Below are positions 51,397 through 60,549 of a stretch of DNA of 64,000 nt, one piece after another (the first letter of the stretch is position 1; every line of letters begins with the position of its first letter). The stretch comes from Clostridiales bacterium mt11. GTDB lineage: Bacteria > Bacillota > Clostridia > Tissierellales > Tepidimicrobiaceae. The stretch spans positions 555,839 through 619,838 of the forward strand of contig LN874946.1 in the NCBI GenBank assembly GCA_001282665.1, given 5' to 3'. Below the pieces are notes generated by a model that made no database searches, was not told the origin of the DNA, and saw only the letters and a program-made list of their open reading frames with translations. A program made the translations under genes and the position numbers.

Positions 51397-51425
51397 AGTA
51401 TAACATATACTAGATTTTTAATCAA
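51397..51425 (-). promoter_or_regulatory. rpsB promoter
   Basis: Minus strand: TTGATT (51425-51420), 17 nt, TATACT (51402-51397), giving a leader of about 105 nt. Confidence 0.7.
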
Positions 51426-51447
51426 TATTTTTATACCTAATATTCCT

Positions 51448-51882
51448 TTATATATTACCCCACACCTTTATTATTATTTCTATTTCTCGTATTCCTTTAT
51501 TCAATTTTTTAGCAATTTCTTCATTAGATAGGCCAATATTTTTTAAATCCATAATCTTTTCATATAAAGCTTTACTAGAATCCTCAGGTTTTGAGGATTC
51601 TTCTAGAATATCCTTTTTAAGTTCTGGATTATCATCTTCTTTTTCCTTAAAATCATGTGATTTATTTCCTTGGATATTTTCAACTTTACTTAAGCTAGTT
51701 TCAATTAAATCATCAAAACTGTTAATGACATTTTCGATAGTATAAGAATAATCCTTAACATTATCTTGAATAATCATCATCTGTTCATAAATATCCTTTT
51801 CTTTTCTTGAAATTTTAGTAATGTATATTAGGGATACCATTATAAATATCAATCCTATTATGTTCATTAAAATTGCCAACAT
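51448..51882 (-). CDS. SwrB/YlxL-like membrane protein
   Basis: The 144-residue protein has an N-terminal membrane helix (about residues 3-22), a coiled coil, an acidic linker, and a C-terminal helix-turn-helix-like segment (IGLSNEEIAKKLNKGIREIE). This layout and the position between the sigD region and rpsB match SwrB of B. subtilis, which promotes flagellar export assembly and swarming. Sequence identity is probably low, so the assignment rests on architecture and synteny. It is the last gene of the flagellar operon. Confidence 0.75.
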   Translation of the reverse strand: MLAILMNIIGLIFIMVSLIYITKISRKEKDIYEQMMIIQDNVKDYSYTIENVINSFDDLIETSLSKVENIQGNKSHDFKEKEDDNPELKKDILEESSKPEDSSKALYEKIMDLKNIGLSNEEIAKKLNKGIREIEIIIKVWGNI

Positions 51883-51895
51883 AGTGCACCTCTAA

Positions 51896-52207
51896 TTATA
51901 TTTTTATATCGATAGTCCCACCTATACTATCTTTGATCTTCGTCTTCTTATTTTGGTTTTCTTCTTCCTTTTGTTTTTTCTTTTCCTTCCCTTGTCCATC
52001 TTTCTTCTTTTTATTTACATCTACGGTTATATTTTCGCTTTTATTGGTATCTCTAACTCTTTTTGTGTTTTTCTCAACCTGTTTGTCCTGTTGTAGTACC
52101 CCTTGCCGAATTTGATTTTTGAACTTATCATTTTCTACTTGCTTTATTCTCGATATCTCTTGAGATTTTGGAACTAAAATCTTATAATCGATAGGTTTGA
52201 TTGACAT
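51896..52207 (-). CDS. Lysine-rich hypothetical protein of the flagellar operon
   Basis: I do not recognise this 103-residue protein. It is soluble and highly charged: the central part is almost entirely Lys, Glu, Gln and Asp, with a short less-charged N-terminus (SIKPIDYKILVPKSQEISRI) and a C-terminal GGTIDIKI. It is probably disordered. It lies between the FapA-family and SwrB-like genes with gaps of about 12 nt, so it is translated as part of the motility operon. Confidence 0.7.
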   Translation of the reverse strand: MSIKPIDYKILVPKSQEISRIKQVENDKFKNQIRQGVLQQDKQVEKNTKRVRDTNKSENITVDVNKKKKDGQGKEKKKQKEEENQNKKTKIKDSIGGTIDIKI

Positions 52208-52219
52208 AAAACCACTCTC

Positions 52220-53596
52220 CTAATATGGACCTACTTTAATTTCCCCTTCATCTCTATAGAAAGTACATCTTCTCATTTCATCTCTAACAAAATAACTACT
52301 ATTTCCTATATTTATTCTTACTCCAGGATAAATGATATCTTCTACTTTTATTCTGCCTCTAGATAAATTCTCGATTTTTTCTTTAGAAATTTGGTATTCT
52401 TCCTTTAAGTCCTTTAATTCCTGTACTAAATTCCCTTTAGTTTTCAGTAGTTTTATATACATCTCCATCTTTTTATCATCTAATCTATTTGCCTTTTTAA
52501 GATTATCTAGTAGATTTAGGGATTTTGTTATTTTATCCAGATTATCTTCAATGACACTAATGGAATTTTTAATTTGTTCATTTCTTTCTTTAACGCTTGG
52601 ATCTACCCCTACCTCTAAAATCGTCGTAGTTGCCATAGTTGAACCAATGGTCTTTGCTCTAATTTCCTTCCCGGCTCGGCAGACACCGCCAACTATTAAA
52701 CCTTTTTTCCCAATAACTATGATATTCTCCTTAGCTGTAATCTGGCTATGCATAATTGCTTCTGCCGTAACACTCCTATTAGATTCTATTATTGCATTTT
52801 CTACAAACTTTGTTGTTATACTCCCTCTAGTTTTAGCTGTTAATCGATTGTATCCTTGTATGCCCTGTCTAACTATTACATCCCCTGTATTTTCAATATA
52901 TGCCCCTTCTACTAGACCATTTATCTCAACATCACCATCAGCCTTTATTTGAAAACCATTTAATGCACTTCCTTTAACTACAACTGCACCATTAAAATAA
53001 ATATTACCTACCTTACTATCAACATTAGGTACTTCAAAAATTTCAGATACGATAACCTTTCCATCTTTTAATTCTACAAGACCATCTTTTTCTGCTACTA
53101 TATAATTTCCATTATCCAATAGTCTAATGTTTTTACCATACCTTAAAAGAGGTTTTTTGCCTTTTTTGTAAGGTATCGATTCACCAGTTACCTTATAACC
53201 ATCTTTCCCCTCTTTTGGAGGTATGATCTCTGCTAGTATATCTCCCCTATTCACATTATTTATAATATCAAGCTCTCTATAATCCACTGTCCCATCAACT
53301 GATATCTTAGGTGTTAAGTTCTTTTCTAAATTGAAATGATACTCTATATAGCCATCTTTCCCATCAATGGGTGAAATTCCTTCTGCAATACAAACTTTGT
53401 CATCATAATACTTATTTAATAATACTGATCTTAGCTCATCTTCCTTTAAACCGATTTTAATTATACCCTTAATTTCTTCTATAATTTGATTAATGTCTTT
53501 TTCAAAATATCCCTTATCATCATTGTGTAGCTCAATATAGCCATTCATTCCATCTTTAGAAATATCAAGTACTATATTTTGAGAAATTTTGTACAT
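52220..53596 (-). CDS. FapA-family (DUF342) protein
   Basis: The 458-residue protein has the DUF342/FapA layout: an N-terminal alpha/beta region, a Gly-rich right-handed beta-helix (about residues 160-310, with repeats such as VVKGSALNGFQIKADGDVEI), and a C-terminal coiled coil (about 330-410) ending in a small beta domain. Family members are linked to polar localisation or cell-surface regulation in Vibrio and occur in clostridial motility operons. The molecular role here is unknown. Confidence 0.9.
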   Translation of the reverse strand: MYKISQNIVLDISKDGMNGYIELHNDDKGYFEKDINQIIEEIKGIIKIGLKEDELRSVLLNKYYDDKVCIAEGISPIDGKDGYIEYHFNLEKNLTPKISVDGTVDYRELDIINNVNRGDILAEIIPPKEGKDGYKVTGESIPYKKGKKPLLRYGKNIRLLDNGNYIVAEKDGLVELKDGKVIVSEIFEVPNVDSKVGNIYFNGAVVVKGSALNGFQIKADGDVEINGLVEGAYIENTGDVIVRQGIQGYNRLTAKTRGSITTKFVENAIIESNRSVTAEAIMHSQITAKENIIVIGKKGLIVGGVCRAGKEIRAKTIGSTMATTTILEVGVDPSVKERNEQIKNSISVIEDNLDKITKSLNLLDNLKKANRLDDKKMEMYIKLLKTKGNLVQELKDLKEEYQISKEKIENLSRGRIKVEDIIYPGVRINIGNSSYFVRDEMRRCTFYRDEGEIKVGPY

Positions 53597-53610
53597 AGAA
53601 TACCCCCTAA

Positions 53611-54357
53611 TTAATTTTCATAGATACCTTCTTTAATTAGTTGATTCTTAATCCTTAAAATTGCTTTACTATGTATCTGCGAAATCCTCGACTCAGATAG
53701 CTCCATAATATAACCAATTTCCTTATAGGTTAGCTCTTCGTAATAATATAATGATATCACCATGTTTTCTTTTTCTGGTAATTCGTCAATAACCCTCGAT
53801 AGTATCTCCTTTAGCTCTTTTTGTTCGAAAACTTCTTCAGGTGTATTTTTTTCTTTATCATTATCTATATTGTATTCACCTTTATTGACTAGCAAATCTT
53901 CTAAGGAAGTCATATTAAAATTAGAAACATCTGCTAAAGTATCTTCTAATTCCTTTAATGATATTCCTAAGTATTGTGCCAATTCTTCATTAGATGGTCT
54001 CTTTCCCAATTCGTTTTCTAATTTCAACATTCCCTGTTGTATATCTTTTGATTTTTTTCTTAAAGATCTAGGTACCCAATCAAGTTTTCTTATATTATCA
54101 ATAATTGTTCCTTTGATTCTTATTTGTGCATAGGTTTCAAATTTGATATTTTTATTTATATCATAACGTTCAATACTATCTATTAACCCCATTACTCCAA
54201 ATCCAACTAAATCATCATATTCTATCTTACTCCCGTAGAAATTATACATCCTTCCAGCTACGATTTTAACAAGTCCTACATATTCTTCTATAAGAATGTG
54301 TTTTATAGCTGTATCTCTAGTTTGGCTATACTTTTTCCATAGTTCATCCGTTTTCAT
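53611..54357 (-). CDS. sigD: Flagellar sigma factor (FliA/WhiG family, SigD-like)
   Basis: The 248-residue sigma factor has region 2 (YDDLVGFGVMGLIDSIERYD, FETYAQIRIKGTIIDNIRKLD), the WhiG/FliA linker WVPRSLRKKSKDIQQ, region 3, and a region 4 helix-turn-helix (LTYKEIGYIMELSESRISQIHS). It should direct late flagellar and chemotaxis genes. It follows cheD, the same order as cheC-cheD-sigD in B. subtilis. Confidence 0.95.
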   Translation of the reverse strand: MKTDELWKKYSQTRDTAIKHILIEEYVGLVKIVAGRMYNFYGSKIEYDDLVGFGVMGLIDSIERYDINKNIKFETYAQIRIKGTIIDNIRKLDWVPRSLRKKSKDIQQGMLKLENELGKRPSNEELAQYLGISLKELEDTLADVSNFNMTSLEDLLVNKGEYNIDNDKEKNTPEEVFEQKELKEILSRVIDELPEKENMVISLYYYEELTYKEIGYIMELSESRISQIHSKAILRIKNQLIKEGIYEN

Positions 54358-54379
54358 TTAATTACCTCCCTAAGGGAAA

Positions 54380-54862
54380 CTAAATAGTTTTTATTCCATG
54401 TCCAATAGTTTTCACCAATAGTGAGCCATCATCAGAATTTAGTTCAATTGTTCTACCGTAGTTTCCTCCAGTATCCTCAGAGATAATTTTAATATTTAGT
54501 TCTCTTAATTTATCTTTTGTTGCTAAGACATTTCTCTCCCCTATTTTTAAAATATTACTATTGTTATTGAAAGAAAACATTTGGGAACCACCAGTAATCT
54601 TTGCAGTTAAATTTTTCTTTAGAGCCCCTTCCTTGAGCATCTTTTCAATTAATAATTCTATTCCAGTATCAGCAAACTTGGCCTTATTCTCATTATTTTT
54701 TATTTCCTGACTGGATGGTAACATGATATGTGCTAATCCAGCAATCTTATTATACTTATCGTATAATGCAATTCCCACACACGAGCCTAACCCTAGTGTT
54801 GTTAATATTCCAGGAGCTTTTATCACATTTAAGTCTGCCATTCCAACTTTTATAACTTCCAT
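54380..54862 (-). CDS. cheD: Chemoreceptor glutamine deamidase CheD
   Basis: CheD deamidates receptor glutamines and binds CheC. The 160-residue protein has the catalytic Cys28 in LGLGSCVGIALYD, His45 in AGLAHIMLP and the Thr in AKITGGSQMF, and ends with DGSLLVKT. It follows cheC by 1 nt. Confidence 0.96.
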   Translation of the reverse strand: MEVIKVGMADLNVIKAPGILTTLGLGSCVGIALYDKYNKIAGLAHIMLPSSQEIKNNENKAKFADTGIELLIEKMLKEGALKKNLTAKITGGSQMFSFNNNSNILKIGERNVLATKDKLRELNIKIISEDTGGNYGRTIELNSDDGSLLVKTIGHGIKTI

Positions 54863-54863
54863 A

Positions 54864-55472
54864 TTACAATACTCCTAAACTCGATAATATTTTTTCAAAG
54901 GAACTCATATCTGGTAATAAAAACAAGTTGCCTTTAACGCTTCTATTGTCTTCTTCAAATATAGTTTCTATAAATAAAACTTGATCAGCAATATACCCAA
55001 ATTGAATAGCTGGTACACTTAATATAGCTCCTGCCATATCTATTGCCAAGGATGGAACTGAAACCGTTATTCTTAAACCAGTTAAAGCACTTAAAGAGTT
55101 CACATAAGACGAGGCTAGTATGTTTCCAACTTCAGATAAAGCAGAAATCGCCATATCATCTAATTGATTTCCGCTTTTTTCTCTATTTAACAACATATTT
55201 GTTAGATTAACAGCAGATTCTAAATCCAATATAAACATCATATTTCCCTTTATTTCTTCATTAAGATCTAAATATATACCCACAACTAATTTTTCTTCTC
55301 CACCTATAACTTCTGCTACATCTTTAAATTCTAATATTCTAACCTTTGGCACATTCATATCTACTCTCTTAGATAACATACTAGCTAACGCTGTAGCGGC
55401 ATTACCAGATCCAATATTTCCTATTTCACCTAGTACATCTAGCATCATACTATTTAAATTTTCAACATCCAT
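54864..55472 (-). CDS. cheC: CheY-P phosphatase CheC
   Basis: CheC removes phosphate from CheY-P, aided by CheD. The 202-residue protein has the two pseudo-symmetric phosphatase helices (MLDVLGEIGNIGSGNAATAL and ISALSEVGNILASSYVNSL), each with the Glu and Asn pair. It lies between cheW and cheD. Confidence 0.96.
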   Translation of the reverse strand: MDVENLNSMMLDVLGEIGNIGSGNAATALASMLSKRVDMNVPKVRILEFKDVAEVIGGEEKLVVGIYLDLNEEIKGNMMFILDLESAVNLTNMLLNREKSGNQLDDMAISALSEVGNILASSYVNSLSALTGLRITVSVPSLAIDMAGAILSVPAIQFGYIADQVLFIETIFEEDNRSVKGNLFLLPDMSSFEKILSSLGVL

Positions 55473-55486
55473 AGTTCTCTACTCCC

Positions 55487-55921
55487 TCAATACTCTAATA
55501 TTTTTGTCAAATTTAACAATATAATCAGCCTATCTGAAGTCTTCCCTATACCACTAATATATTCTACAAATTGGTTGTCTTCATTTGCAGGAGGCTTATC
55601 TATATTTTCTTTGTCTATTTCTAACACCTCTGAGGAAGAATCTACGATTAACCCTGCTATAATTTCATTCACTGTAACAACAACAACTCTAGAATTGTTG
55701 CTTGAAGAATCATCTGATTCCATTCCTAACTTACTTCTTAAGTTAATAACTGGGACTACCTCTCCTCTTAAATTGATTACACCTTTTACATAATCAGGTG
55801 CATTTGGGATTCTAGTGGTTTGTCCCATTTTTTCTATAGATATTACATTATCTATAGAAATTCCATAATATTCTTTACATAATTTAAAAATAACATATTT
55901 GTTTTCAACATCAGAAGACAT
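55487..55921 (-). CDS. cheW: Chemotaxis coupling protein CheW
   Basis: CheW links chemoreceptors to CheA. The 144-residue protein is a single SH3-like CheW domain with GISIDNVISIEKMGQTTRIP, NLRGEVVPVINLRSKLG and SDRLIILLNLTKILEY at the end. It starts 13 nt after cheA. Confidence 0.97.
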   Translation of the reverse strand: MSSDVENKYVIFKLCKEYYGISIDNVISIEKMGQTTRIPNAPDYVKGVINLRGEVVPVINLRSKLGMESDDSSSNNSRVVVVTVNEIIAGLIVDSSSEVLEIDKENIDKPPANEDNQFVEYISGIGKTSDRLIILLNLTKILEY

Positions 55922-55934
55922 ATCCGGTCCTCCC

Positions 55935-57938
55935 TTATATTAATGAATTTACATCTAGTATTAACGATATGCTACCATTTCCTAGGATTGTTGCTCCTGA
56001 CAAATACTTAACATTAGATAAGTATTTACCTAATGGTTTAATTACAATTTCTTGCTGACCAATTAAATTGTCAACAAGTAACCCAGCTTGTCTTTCTCCT
56101 TTTCTCACAACGACTACTACATGTTCATCTATTGCATTTGTTGATTCTACATCCATTATTTCATCTAATCTAACTATAGGTATGGTCTTTCCACGGTATA
56201 AAAAGATTTCTTGACCTTGAATATTTCTAATATTATCGTTGGTAATATTAGTTATTTCAGTTATTGAACTTAAAGGTATAGCATATATTTCATCTGCTAA
56301 TTTTACTAAAAGGGCTTGTATAATTGCTAAAGTCAAAGGAATTCTAATGATAAACTTAGTGCCTTTATCCACTTCACTATCGATTTCAATTGATCCGTTT
56401 ATTGATTCTATCTTGCTTTTAACAACATCAAGACCTACTCCTCTTCCAGAAATATCTGATACTTTATCTGAAGTGCTAAATCCTGGCATAAACAATAGAG
56501 TAATAATCTCCTCCTGAGATAGGATATCCCCTTCCTCTGCAGTAATAAGTCCTTTTTCTATGGCTTTAGTCTTGACCTTATGGGTATCAATACCTCCCCC
56601 ATCATCGATTACTTCAATTACTACATTATTTCCATCAGGATATGCCTTTAATATAACAGTCCCTTCCTCTGATTTTCCAAGCTTTATCCTTTCCTCGGGC
56701 ATCTCTATACCATGATCTATAGAATTTCTTATTATATGAATTAATGGATCTCCTATTTCATCAATAACAGTTCTATCAACTTCTGTCTCTTCACCTGACA
56801 TTTGAAGATTAATCTCTTTGTTTAACTCCTTAGATAAATCTCTTACCATACGAGGAAATCTGTTGAAAACCCTCTCTATTGGCACCATTCTAACTTTCAT
56901 TACTGCATCGTGTAAACTTGTAGTAATTCTTTCGAGATACTCAATAGCTTCTGTCATGTTTTCTCTATTAGAGGCTTCACTTAAATCATCCATCCTAGTC
57001 TTTATAATTATCAGCTCACTAACTAGGTTCATCAAATTATCTAATCTGTCGATATCCACTCTAACGGTTTTACCAACTCTACTGTCACGACTTTTCCTAT
57101 CATTTTTCTTATTATCTTTAGAAATACTTCCTGTCTTTTTATCATCTTTTTGAGTTTCTTCATTGGCCTCTTGCTTGCTTTCTGAAATATTAGTTGCATC
57201 TATAGCCGTAATACTAATATTATCGATTTCAGATATACCATCCAACGCTTTAGTCAATTCCTCTTCATCTACTTTTGATACAAATACAAGAGAAAAACTT
57301 AAATCAAATTTCTCATCTTCAATATCTTCTGCTGAAGGGTTGGAGTAAATTACATCTCCTATAGATTCTAATGTATTAAATATAATGAAAGCCCTAGCTG
57401 ATTTTAACATACATTTTGAGCTTAGGCTAATGTCGATATTAAAGGCAATAAGCCCTTTTGAATTAGCTTCTCTTATAATATTTAGAACATATTCATCTAA
57501 TACAGCTTCATTATTATTGGAACTAAGGTTATCTTCTTGTTCTACTTTATCGTTTTCTAGTAATGTTCGTAATTTATGTACTAAGTCCTTGTGCTCATCT
57601 TCATCTTCTTTTCCTTCTGTAGCTATTGCATTAACCGAATAATCTAATACATCGAAACATTCAAATATGATATCTATTACGTCTTCATCTAATATAATAT
57701 CTTTACTTCGTGCTCCTTCAAGTACATTCTCCATTTCATGGGTTAAGTTAGCCATATTGGTAAAACCCATAGTTCCTGACATTCCTTTTAGAGTATGAGC
57801 AACTCTAAATATTTCATTGATTAAAGACGAGTTTGTAGTATCTTTTTCAAGATCTAGTAATGCTTCGTTCATATTTTGTAAATGTTCTTTTGCTTCTTCA
57901 ACAAATACATCTATATATTGATTTAAGTCTAAATCCAT
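55935..57938 (-). CDS. cheA: Chemotaxis histidine kinase CheA
   Basis: CheA autophosphorylates and passes phosphate to CheY and CheB. The 667-residue protein has the P1 Hpt domain with His48 in VAHTLKGMSG, a P2 docking region, a P3 dimerisation helix pair (RLDNLMNLVSELIIIKTRMD), the P4 kinase domain (HIIRNSIDHGIEMPEER, DDGGGID, GRGVGLDVVK) and the CheW-like P5 domain. It starts 2 nt after cheB. Confidence 0.98.
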   Translation of the reverse strand: MDLDLNQYIDVFVEEAKEHLQNMNEALLDLEKDTTNSSLINEIFRVAHTLKGMSGTMGFTNMANLTHEMENVLEGARSKDIILDEDVIDIIFECFDVLDYSVNAIATEGKEDEDEHKDLVHKLRTLLENDKVEQEDNLSSNNNEAVLDEYVLNIIREANSKGLIAFNIDISLSSKCMLKSARAFIIFNTLESIGDVIYSNPSAEDIEDEKFDLSFSLVFVSKVDEEELTKALDGISEIDNISITAIDATNISESKQEANEETQKDDKKTGSISKDNKKNDRKSRDSRVGKTVRVDIDRLDNLMNLVSELIIIKTRMDDLSEASNRENMTEAIEYLERITTSLHDAVMKVRMVPIERVFNRFPRMVRDLSKELNKEINLQMSGEETEVDRTVIDEIGDPLIHIIRNSIDHGIEMPEERIKLGKSEEGTVILKAYPDGNNVVIEVIDDGGGIDTHKVKTKAIEKGLITAEEGDILSQEEIITLLFMPGFSTSDKVSDISGRGVGLDVVKSKIESINGSIEIDSEVDKGTKFIIRIPLTLAIIQALLVKLADEIYAIPLSSITEITNITNDNIRNIQGQEIFLYRGKTIPIVRLDEIMDVESTNAIDEHVVVVVRKGERQAGLLVDNLIGQQEIVIKPLGKYLSNVKYLSGATILGNGSISLILDVNSLI

Positions 57939-57940
57939 TA

Positions 57941-58987
57941 TTACACCCCCACTATACTCATAATCTCATGAGCAATACTATTCAAAGGAACAATTTTATC
58001 AATACAATTAGTTTCTATTGCTGATTTAGGCATTCCAAAAACCACAGAAGATTTTTCATCTTGGGCTATGGTATAGCCATTGGATTTTTTTATTTCAACA
58101 ATGCCCTTGGCACCATCAGAACCCATTCCAGTCATAATCACGCCAACCTTTTTCAACTTATCTAACTTCGCAACTGAATCCATTAAAATATCAGCCGCAG
58201 GCCTCAGTCCCTTTATTGGTGCTTCTTTGTTTAGCTCTATTATATAATCCTCTTTATCAACTACTTTCATATGAAAATCTCCTGGTGCTATATAGCAATA
58301 ACCTCTTTGTAATATATCCCCTTCTTCCCCTTCTTTCACTTTAATATTTGATAAGGTGTTAAGCCTATCCGCTAAAGATTTAGTAAAATTAGGAGGCATA
58401 TGCTGTACCACCACTATAGTCCCGTTAATATTTTCTGATAATAAAGGTAAAACCCTCTGTAATGCATTAGGTCCTCCCGTTGAAGTTCCTACAGCAATTA
58501 TATAATCAAACTTTTCTTTTTTGGTGTTAATGCCTTTAAAATCCTTTTTTGCTATTCTGGGAATAGATATATTATTATAATCTATATTTACCTTAGATTT
58601 AGCAGCTATCTTTATTTTTTCAATTATTTCTACTTTTATTGTCTCATCATTCATTTTAAAAATATCTTTTGGTTTTGGTATAAAATCAATTGCTCCCTTT
58701 TCAAAAGCTTGTAACGTCAAGTTTGCCCCTTTTATCGTTTGGCTGCTAATAATAACCACGGGAATATTATTGGCTTTAATTATATGCTCCAATGTTGTTA
58801 TTCCATCCATTATTGGCATCTCAATATCAAGAGTAATAACATCCGGCTTTAATATAGGGATTTTTTCTAAAGCTTCTTTTCCATTTTTAGCTTCACCCAC
58901 TACTACAATGTCTTCTTCTAAACTTAGTATATCTTTCAATATTTTTCGCATGAATATAGAATCATCAACTACTAGAACTCTTATCAC
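57941..58987 (-). CDS. cheB: Protein-glutamate methylesterase CheB
   Basis: CheB demethylates chemoreceptors when phosphorylated. The 348-residue protein has a receiver domain (VVDDS at 7-10, phosphorylated Asp54 in ITLDIEMP, Lys in FIPKP) and a methylesterase domain with Ser169 (GTSTGGPNA), His196 (VQHMPP) and the Asp in MTGMGSDGAKG. It is encoded directly after the PilZ gene. Confidence 0.97.
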   Translation of the reverse strand: MIRVLVVDDSIFMRKILKDILSLEEDIVVVGEAKNGKEALEKIPILKPDVITLDIEMPIMDGITTLEHIIKANNIPVVIISSQTIKGANLTLQAFEKGAIDFIPKPKDIFKMNDETIKVEIIEKIKIAAKSKVNIDYNNISIPRIAKKDFKGINTKKEKFDYIIAVGTSTGGPNALQRVLPLLSENINGTIVVVQHMPPNFTKSLADRLNTLSNIKVKEGEEGDILQRGYCYIAPGDFHMKVVDKEDYIIELNKEAPIKGLRPAADILMDSVAKLDKLKKVGVIMTGMGSDGAKGIVEIKKSNGYTIAQDEKSSVVFGMPKSAIETNCIDKIVPLNSIAHEIMSIVGV

Positions 58988-59653
58988 TTAAATCAATCCC
59001 TTTTCTCTTAAAAGTCGCTCTTTTAAAAATATAAATTTTATAATTTTATCCCTATCGTTTTCATCTAATTCTAGAAAGTTAATTCCTAAGCTATAACTGT
59101 AATCAAAAGTATCAACCTTATCAACTCTTATAACTTTCCCTTTAACATCAATAAGATGATCTTGTATTTTAAATTTACATCTTATGATATCTCCAGGATT
59201 ATGTTTAAAATTTGAATATAATCTTAATCCACTACCGCTAATATCTTTAGTCCTACAATTCTCAACTAAAATTTCTTCATCACCTTCTCCTTTGACGTCA
59301 GATGACTTAGTTACAGGTAGCGAAATGCTAAGCCTATAATATTTTCTCTGTTGATATCTTCTGATATTAGATGTCTTTTGAATTTCTAATTTGTAAATAT
59401 CGCTACTTTCCTTTCTCAAAACCTTCGCATCAAAAGCATATCTTCCTTTGTTTTCTACGATATAGCTAACTTTTATATTTTGATTTTTATGTATCATTGC
59501 TAATTGGTTTTTATATATAGGTCCACTAATAACAAATCTATCCTTTCCAAGGATATCTAACACTTGACTTGGATAGGATTGATCCTCTTTAAAACCTATT
59601 CTAATTAATTCAATTCTATCTCCTATATTGAGAATATTCTTGTTTCTTATCAT
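58988..59653 (-). CDS. PilZ-domain flagellar brake protein (YcgR/MotI-like)
   Basis: The 221-residue protein has an N-terminal YcgR-like domain and a C-terminal PilZ domain with the c-di-GMP binding pattern: RRYQQRKYYRLSISLPV supplies the Arg-rich motif, and D-I-S-G-S-G-L-R-L supplies the D/N-x-S-x-x-G motif. It probably slows motility when c-di-GMP is high. It lies between flhG and cheB, a usual place in clostridial motility operons. Confidence 0.92.
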   Translation of the reverse strand: MIRNKNILNIGDRIELIRIGFKEDQSYPSQVLDILGKDRFVISGPIYKNQLAMIHKNQNIKVSYIVENKGRYAFDAKVLRKESSDIYKLEIQKTSNIRRYQQRKYYRLSISLPVTKSSDVKGEGDEEILVENCRTKDISGSGLRLYSNFKHNPGDIIRCKFKIQDHLIDVKGKVIRVDKVDTFDYSYSLGINFLELDENDRDKIIKFIFLKERLLREKGLI

Positions 59654-59658
59654 GTCAA

Positions 59659-60549
59659 TTAACCACCTCTACCGAAAAACAAATCTTTTAACTTTTGGGC
59701 AAAACTATTTTCCTGTTTAAGTTCATCATGTTTACCAATATCTGCAAAATTTAATGCCATAATATTTATACTTTTAGATATTGGAGATAATGGACTAGAT
59801 AATAAAAAAGGTTGTTGGTTTCTCACAGCTTTATTAACTACACTGCTCTTCTCTAAATATCCTAAAAAGCTCAATTCAACTTTCAGAAAATTGTTTGATG
59901 CCCTATTTAGTTTATTAAATATACCTATGGCTTCCATTCTGTTACTCACAATATTAGTAACTATATTTAGTTTACCTTTATATCCGTTGGTTGTCAAAGC
60001 CTTTATCACAGTATATCCATCCATTAAAGAGGTGGGATCAGGAGTAGTAATTAATATTACTTCATCTGCCGTCATAATAAAATCCAGAACTATATTTGAA
60101 ACTCCCGCACCTGTATCGATAATAATAAAATCCATAGAGGATTCGAGTTTTCCTATTTGTCCGAGCAGTTTACGTATGTTTTCATCATTCATCATCGATA
60201 ATTCATTAAAACCAGAACCACCAGATATAATCTTGATGCCTTCTGGTCCTTCTCCAATAATCTCGTATATATTTTTATTATTTAAAATTAAATCTGCAAT
60301 AGTATATTTCATACTGGTACCAGTCAATATTTCAATATTCGCTAATCCAATATCTGCATCAAATATAAGAACATTATAGCCTAAACGTCGGATAGCAATT
60401 GCTAGATTAATGGCAAAGTTGGTCTTGCCAACTCCTCCCTTACCACTAGTTATGGCTAAAACCTTGGCAGTATTTTTTACTAAATGTTCTTCCTTACCGC
60501 TGGTTCTTTCTTTCATCAATTCTCTTAATCTCTCAGCTTGATCTTTCAT
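59659..60549 (-). CDS. flhG: Flagellar number regulator FlhG (MinD-like ATPase)
   Basis: FlhG (YlxH) is a MinD/ParA-type ATPase that controls flagellar placement and number with FlhF. The 296-residue protein has the deviant Walker A ITSGKGGVGKTNFAINLA, the FDADIGLANIEIL motif and IIDTGAGVSNIVLDF. The N-terminal stretch QAERLRELMKE is the FlhF-activating helix seen in relatives. It overlaps flhF by 17 nt. Confidence 0.96.
   Translation of the reverse strand: MKDQAERLRELMKERTSGKEEHLVKNTAKVLAITSGKGGVGKTNFAINLAIAIRRLGYNVLIFDADIGLANIEILTGTSMKYTIADLILNNKNIYEIIGEGPEGIKIISGGSGFNELSMMNDENIRKLLGQIGKLESSMDFIIIDTGAGVSNIVLDFIMTADEVILITTPDPTSLMDGYTVIKALTTNGYKGKLNIVTNIVSNRMEAIGIFNKLNRASNNFLKVELSFLGYLEKSSVVNKAVRNQQPFLLSSPLSPISKSINIMALNFADIGKHDELKQENSFAQKLKDLFFGRGG

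Noticed and set aside
52332..52952. Plus-strand open frame of 206 residues
   Set aside because: Antisense to the FapA-family gene, Ser/Phe/Ile-rich as expected of a reverse frame, no start signal.
59891..60379. Plus-strand open frame of 162 residues
   Set aside because: Antisense to flhG; composition typical of a reverse shadow.
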